Source: Vibrio rumoiensis
GTDB lineage: Bacteria > Pseudomonadota > Gammaproteobacteria > Enterobacterales > Vibrionaceae
DNA length: 64,000 nucleotides
Direction: 5' to 3'
NCBI RefSeq assembly: GCF_002218045.2
Contig: NZ_AP018685.1
Location: 744,001 to 808,000 of the forward strand
A program made the position numbers and the translations under genes. Shown here piece after piece: positions 61,620 through 64,000 of the stretch (position 1 is its first letter; the number at the start of each line of letters is the position of its first letter). Under the pieces are notes generated by a model that searched no databases, was not told the DNA's origin, and worked only from the letters and a program-made list of their open reading frames with translations.

Positions 61620-62873
61620 ATGAGCCTGGTTATGAGCATTGTTGGCATGATTTTTCTGCTTGCTGTAGCAGTATTATTTTCCGACAACCGCAAAGCAATT
61701 AATTTACGAACTGTAGTTGGCGCTTTTGCCATTCAATTCTGCTTAGGTGCATTTGTTCTTTACGTCCCTTGGGGTAAAGATCTTCTTGCATCGATGACAA
61801 ACGGTGTTCAACACGTTTACGATTTCGGAAATGAAGGTATCAGCTTCTTATTTGGTAACCTAGTTAACTTCTCTGTTGAAGGTGTTGGTTTCATCTTCGC
61901 ATTTAAAGTACTACCGACTATTATCTTTTTCTCTGCTCTTATCTCTGTTTTATATAACATTGGTGTGATGCAGATTGTTATCAAAGTTTTAGGTGGAGCT
62001 TTACAGAAGGCACTTGGTACTTCCCGTGCGGAATCAATGTCTGCGACAGCAAACATCTTCGTTGGTCAAACAGAAGCACCTCTTGTGGTTCGTCCATTCG
62101 TTCCTAAAATGACTCAATCTGAACTATTTGCCGTTATGTGTGGTGGTTTGGCTTCAGTTGCTGGTGGTGTTATGGCCGGTTACGCAGCAATGGGTGTTCC
62201 TCTTTCTTACCTAATCGCGGCTTCTTTCATGGCGGCTCCGGGTGGATTGTTATTCGCTAAAATCATTAAGCCAGAAACTGAAGAGCCAATTGAGCAGCTT
62301 GCCAGTGCTGGAGACGATGAAGAAGATAAACCCGCTAACGTTATCGATGCAGCAGCAGTAGGTGCTTCTTCTGGTCTACAACTAGCGTTAAACGTTGGTG
62401 CGATGCTACTTGCATTCATCGGTTTGATTGCACTAATGAACGGTATCTTAGGTGGTATCGGTGGTTGGTTTGGTATGCCTGAACTGACACTAGAGCTAAT
62501 TTTAGGCTACGTGTTTGCTCCTGTTGCTTGGTTAATTGGTGTGCCATGGAGCGAAGCCGTTCTAGCGGGTTCTTTCATTGGTCAGAAAACGATTCTGAAT
62601 GAATTTGTGGCTTACTCAAGCTTTGCTCCATATCTTGCTGATGGCGCAACAATCATTCTTTCTGAGAAAACGAAAGCGATTATTTCGTTTGCTCTATGTG
62701 GTTTTGCTAACCTATCGTCTATCGCAATTCTATTGGGTGGTTTAGGTGGTCTTGCACCAAGCCGTCGCTCTGATATTGCACAAATGGGTATGAAAGCGAT
62801 TCTTGCTGGTACATTATCTAACTTAATGGCAGCAACAATTGCAGGCTTCTTCATTACTCTGCAAGCGATGTAA
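61620..62873 (+). CDS. nupC: Concentrative nucleoside transporter (NupC/CNT family)
   Basis: A cation-coupled inner-membrane importer of nucleosides. The 417-residue protein is hydrophobic throughout with the CNT order: N-terminal helices, VLPTIIFFSALISVLYNIG, the substrate-site GQTEAPLVVRPF, a gate-like MAAPGGLLFAK, and the C-terminal NEFVAYSSFAP and CGFANLSSIAI segments. It looks orthologous to the structurally studied Vibrio cholerae CNT. deoC lies downstream on the same strand, so uptake and deoxyribose-phosphate catabolism are side by side. Confidence 0.95.
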   Translation: MSLVMSIVGMIFLLAVAVLFSDNRKAINLRTVVGAFAIQFCLGAFVLYVPWGKDLLASMTNGVQHVYDFGNEGISFLFGNLVNFSVEGVGFIFAFKVLPTIIFFSALISVLYNIGVMQIVIKVLGGALQKALGTSRAESMSATANIFVGQTEAPLVVRPFVPKMTQSELFAVMCGGLASVAGGVMAGYAAMGVPLSYLIAASFMAAPGGLLFAKIIKPETEEPIEQLASAGDDEEDKPANVIDAAAVGASSGLQLALNVGAMLLAFIGLIALMNGILGGIGGWFGMPELTLELILGYVFAPVAWLIGVPWSEAVLAGSFIGQKTILNEFVAYSSFAPYLADGATIILSEKTKAIISFALCGFANLSSIAILLGGLGGLAPSRRSDIAQMGMKAILAGTLSNLMAATIAGFFITLQAM

Positions 62874-62912
62874 GTTAGAGTTTGCATATATAGACGCCGT
62901 TACTTTTTAATC

Positions 62913-62945
62913 AAAGCCGTAGCAAATGTTTGCTGCGGCTTTTTG
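62913..62945 (+). terminator. nupC terminator
   Basis: AAAGCCGTAGCAAA (from 62913) pairs with TTTGCTGCGGCTTT with one mismatch, followed by Ts. Confidence 0.88.
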
Positions 62946-63179
62946 CGTCTTATATCAGGCTAAAGATACCCTTTATAAAGCTGACACTAATCAATATTTA
63001 TAACGGCGTTATCGAAGCATTCAACCAGTAAGAATGAACAGATAACAATACGATTAGTCTCCAATAGACCATAATCAAAGTATGGGATATAAGGCTTTTT
63101 GAGATACAAACCGTTTGCGTTCAGGATAGTGACTGACCTCTCGGAATAAATCAGTATAATCATCAGTAAATTCAAACTA

Positions 63180-63424
63180 ACCACTCATGATCATTAATTG
63201 AAGAGTATTAGACTTATTAAGGATTCAATAAGTCGGTTAGGGCGAAATGTTCACAACACATGATGTGTTTTGCAGCCAAACTCCGGCTTTACTGGTGAAT
63301 TGGTTGTGCGGTGACAAGGATTGCAATTAACACGTTGATTGACGTGTTAAGTCTTCAAGGAACCAAGTCCGTTCATTTCAGATAGTTGGGATTCTGATTG
63401 CTTTTGAAAGCCAATGGTTTTTTT
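63180..63424 (+). ncRNA. Candidate structured, terminator-ended RNA upstream of deoC
   Basis: The 670-base nupC-deoC gap has no credible ORF but several strong inverted repeats: AACACAT-G-ATGTGTT (63254-63268), TTAACACGT-6-ACGTGTTAA (63327-63350), and a terminator-like hairpin (ATTGCTT paired with AAG-C-CAAT, 63397-63415) ending in seven Ts (63418-63424). That terminator stands about 120 bases before the deoC ATG. It could be an independent small RNA or a deoC leader with attenuation; I do not recognise an Rfam class. The 5' boundary is a guess. Confidence 0.35.
63397..63424 (+). terminator. Intrinsic terminator-like hairpin upstream of deoC
   Basis: ATTGCTT pairs with AAGCCAAT (one bulged C) around a TTGA loop, then GG and seven Ts at 63418-63424. 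It is separate from the nupC terminator at 62913-62945, so it ends a different transcript. Confidence 0.6.
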
Positions 63425-63543
63425 AAAGAGTCAGAGAATCGCACTACACTTTGAACAGTCTTACTTAGTTGAAAGTGTGACTAAATTGAAATAGTGCGAA
63501 ATAACCTAATTGTCATAATAATTTTTTGATATCGGAGATAGAA

Positions 63544-64000
63544 ATGAGCGATTTACAAGCAGCAGCTTTACGTGCACTAAAATTAATGGATCTCACCACA
63601 TTGAATGATGACGATACGGATGAGAAGGTCATTGCTCTTTGTCATGCGGCGAAATCGCCAGTGGGCAATACCGCAGCCATTTGTATTTACCCACGTTTCA
63701 TACCTATTGCGAAGAAAACACTGCGTGAACAAGGTACCCCAGAAATTCGAGTTGCGACTGTTACTAATTTCCCTCACGGCAATGATGATATTGAGATTGC
63801 TGTAGCGGAAACGAAAGCGGCAGTAGCTTATGGCGCCGATGAAGTGGATGTGGTTTTCCCATACCGCACATTAATCGCTGGCGATGAAAAAACAGGTTTC
63901 GAATTAGTGAAGCAATGTAAAGAAGCTTGTGGTGATGTTTTACTGAAAGTGATCATTGAAACCGGTGAATTAAAAGAAGAAGCGTTGATTAAACGTGCTT
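63544..64000 (+). CDS. deoC: Deoxyribose-phosphate aldolase, N-terminal part (3' truncated by window edge)
   Basis: DeoC cleaves 2-deoxyribose-5-phosphate to glyceraldehyde-3-phosphate and acetaldehyde. ATG at 63544 (CGGAGA ribosome-binding site) opens a frame that runs to the window end without a stop: 152 complete codons of about 259. It matches E. coli DeoC closely: RALKLMDLTTLNDDDTDEKV, NTAAICIYPRFIPIA, VTNFPHGNDD and ADEVDVVFPY with the active-site Asp102. The Schiff-base lysine lies beyond the window. It is probably the first gene of a deo operon. Confidence 0.97.
   Translation, partial: MSDLQAAALRALKLMDLTTLNDDDTDEKVIALCHAAKSPVGNTAAICIYPRFIPIAKKTLREQGTPEIRVATVTNFPHGNDDIEIAVAETKAAVAYGADEVDVVFPYRTLIAGDEKTGFELVKQCKEACGDVLLKVIIETGELKEEALIKRA

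Noticed and set aside
62987..63184. A 65-codon minus-strand frame in the nupC-deoC gap.
   Set aside because: Hydrophobic, no ribosome-binding site evident, no resemblance to a known protein; likely chance.

Overview
The window is a contiguous piece of a gammaproteobacterial chromosome, almost certainly from the family Vibrionaceae. The protein sequences resemble Vibrio orthologues, and the local gene orders are Vibrio-like: rpoS-mutS, recA-recX-alaS-csrA followed by a Ser/Arg tRNA array, gshA-lipoprotein-luxS, dacB-ompU-greA, and nupC-deoC. The DNA is moderately AT-rich. It is a core-genome, housekeeping region. I see no prophage, insertion sequence, CRISPR array, toxin-antitoxin pair or defence island. 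I cannot name the species.

Layout. 1-6042: the end of rpoS, then mutS and a TAXI-type TRAP transporter (permease and receptor) on the minus strand. 6228-11821: pncC, recA (LexA-controlled), recX, alaS and csrA. 12083-12967: seven tRNAs (two Ser-GCT, five identical Arg-ACG). 13218-20363: an MDR oxidoreductase, a YqaA-family membrane protein, an M16 peptidase lipoprotein, gshA, an SLT-domain lipoprotein and luxS. 20532-22742 (minus): a CorB-like CNNM protein and ypjD. 23045-26835: ffh and the rpsP-rimM-trmD-rplS operon. 27121-32854: dapB and carAB. 33068-35641 (minus): dacB and the ompU-like porin. 36196-42615: greA, yhbY (minus), rlmE-ftsH, folP and glmM. 42833-53008: secG, tRNA-Leu, tRNA-fMet, rimP-nusA-infB-rbfA-truB, rpsO and pnp. 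53258-58564: nlpI, ubiUV (minus), ubiT, a GNAT protein and holD-rimI. 58730-64000: prfC, a small ORF coupled to a TatD-family nuclease (yjjV-like), nupC and the start of deoC.

Functional themes are translation and transcription (the nusA/infB and rpsP operons, ffh, alaS, prfC, tRNAs), RNA turnover (pnp), DNA repair and SOS (mutS, recA, recX), envelope biogenesis (glmM, dacB, nlpI, secG, ftsH), precursor synthesis (carAB, dapB, folP, gshA), oxygen-independent ubiquinone synthesis (ubiTUV) and nucleoside salvage (nupC, deoC).

No new multi-gene system stands out. The most interesting signals are non-coding: a MITE-like repeat in two copies (24523-24678, 37242-37523); a family of CGAG-rich intergenic repeats; a 7-bp tandem repeat just before the ribosome-binding site of a 51-residue ORF; a structured terminator-ended element between nupC and deoC; paired LacI-family-like operators with a CRP site before nupC; a possible attenuator before greA; and a long pnp leader hairpin. 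The alaS-csrA gap also lacks the aspartokinase gene I expect there in Vibrio.
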